Assembly (NCBI GenBank): GCA_016180605.1
Contig: JACPAW010000144.1
Location: 1 to 5,734 of the forward strand
Length of the DNA stretch: 5,734 bases
Direction of reading: 5' to 3'
DNA from: Candidatus Omnitrophota bacterium
GTDB lineage: Bacteria > Omnitrophota > Gorgyraeia > Aquiviventales > Aquiviventaceae
A model generated the notes under the pieces. That model was not told the origin of the DNA, ran no database searches, and saw nothing but the letters and a program-made list of their open reading frames with translations. The translations under genes were made by a program, and so were the position numbers. Below are positions 5,434-5,734 of this stretch, one piece after another (the first letter of the stretch is position 1; every line of letters starts with the position of its first letter).

Positions 5434-5734
5434 ACCTTTCAGGTTTACGATCGATGATGCTGTGCCATATCAACAGCCCCACACCCACGCTGATGGCGCT
5501 ATCCCCTACATTGAATACTGGCCAAACGCGCAAATCGATGAAGTCCACAACGAAACCGAATCTTAAACGATCGATGAGATTCCCCAGCGCTCCGCCAAGC
5601 ACCAACGCTGCTCCCAACCGCGCAATCCCCTCCCCACTATTGGCCTTAAGAAGCTCCCAGGCCAAATAACCGATGACGGCAAGGGAGAATAAGATAACGA
5701 CCAGGGTATATTCTTTGAGGAGTCCAAAAGCAGA
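5432..5734 (-). CDS. lspA: Lipoprotein signal peptidase (signal peptidase II), N-terminus beyond the window
   Basis: LspA is an inner-membrane aspartyl protease that cleaves the signal peptide just before the diacylated Cys of prolipoproteins, after Lgt has acted. The frame is open from the window edge to TAG at 5432-5434, giving 100 visible residues. They begin SAFGLLKEYT, matching the family's GAAFS/GSAFG segment. Next come a membrane helix (about 11-27), GGALGNLIDRL (48-58) with catalytic Asp56, VVDFIDL (62-68), FNVGD (74-78) with the second catalytic Asp78, and a final helix ending DRKPER. The usual FNxAD is FNVGD here, a mild change. Comparison with typical LspA of about 160 residues puts the missing N-terminus at around 55-65 residues. 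A TTG at 5663-5665 lies inside the helix region and is not the start. It is the first gene of the lspA-lgt-pseudouridine synthase cluster. Confidence 0.95.
   Translation of the reverse strand, partial: SAFGLLKEYTLVVILFSLAVIGYLAWELLKANSGEGIARLGAALVLGGALGNLIDRLRFGFVVDFIDLRVWPVFNVGDSAISVGVGLLIWHSIIDRKPER

Overview
The window is a compact bacterial chromosomal segment of roughly 50-55% G+C (estimated by eye). Every supported gene lies on the minus strand, so transcription runs from high to low coordinates. The tandem PilT-family ATPases point to a type IV-piliated bacterium. Lgt has a Cys-rich signature (GRIGCFLNGCCRG) and a Tyr where the enterobacterial enzyme has His, so it is not a typical gammaproteobacterium. 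An uncultured or candidate-phylum lineage assembled from a metagenome is plausible, but no feature here fixes the phylum.

Layout in transcription order: (1) lspA, signal peptidase II, N-terminus cut by the window edge; (2) lgt, prolipoprotein diacylglyceryl transferase; (3) an S4-domain RluA-family pseudouridine synthase; (4) an extended -10 promoter at 3453-3461; (5) an unrecognised single-pass membrane protein with two copies of a 75-residue domain; (6) a PilT/PilU-like ATPase with an altered Walker B motif; (7) pilT, overlapping the previous gene by 4 nt and broken by a 64-bp tandem duplication; (8) tRNA-Glu(CTC), with its own candidate promoter and an inverted 15-nt copy of its T-arm just downstream.

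Genes 1-3 form a lipoprotein-maturation cluster (Lgt acylates prolipoproteins, LspA cleaves them) with an RNA-modification gene attached. Genes 5-7 form a second unit, probably concerned with pilus retraction: two retraction ATPases behind a membrane protein that may be an undescribed partner.

The least ordinary features are the following. Both junctions of the first cluster (lspA/lgt and lgt/pseudouridine synthase) hold inverted pairs of degenerate heptanucleotide tandem arrays. The two junctions use different heptamers but the same architecture: equal-length arms, a 33-39 nt loop, one arm touching the upstream gene's stop or C-terminus, and the other ending a few bases before the next start codon. 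The pilT lesion collapses to a perfect 382-codon frame if one repeat copy is removed, so it is either a phase switch, a fresh mutation or an assembly artefact. The twin-domain membrane protein is the best candidate here for an undescribed protein family.

No CRISPR array, insertion sequence, defence gene or plus-strand gene was found. No gene-free stretch exceeds 300 bases: the longest is positions 1-188, which carries the tRNA, its candidate promoter and the inverted copy.
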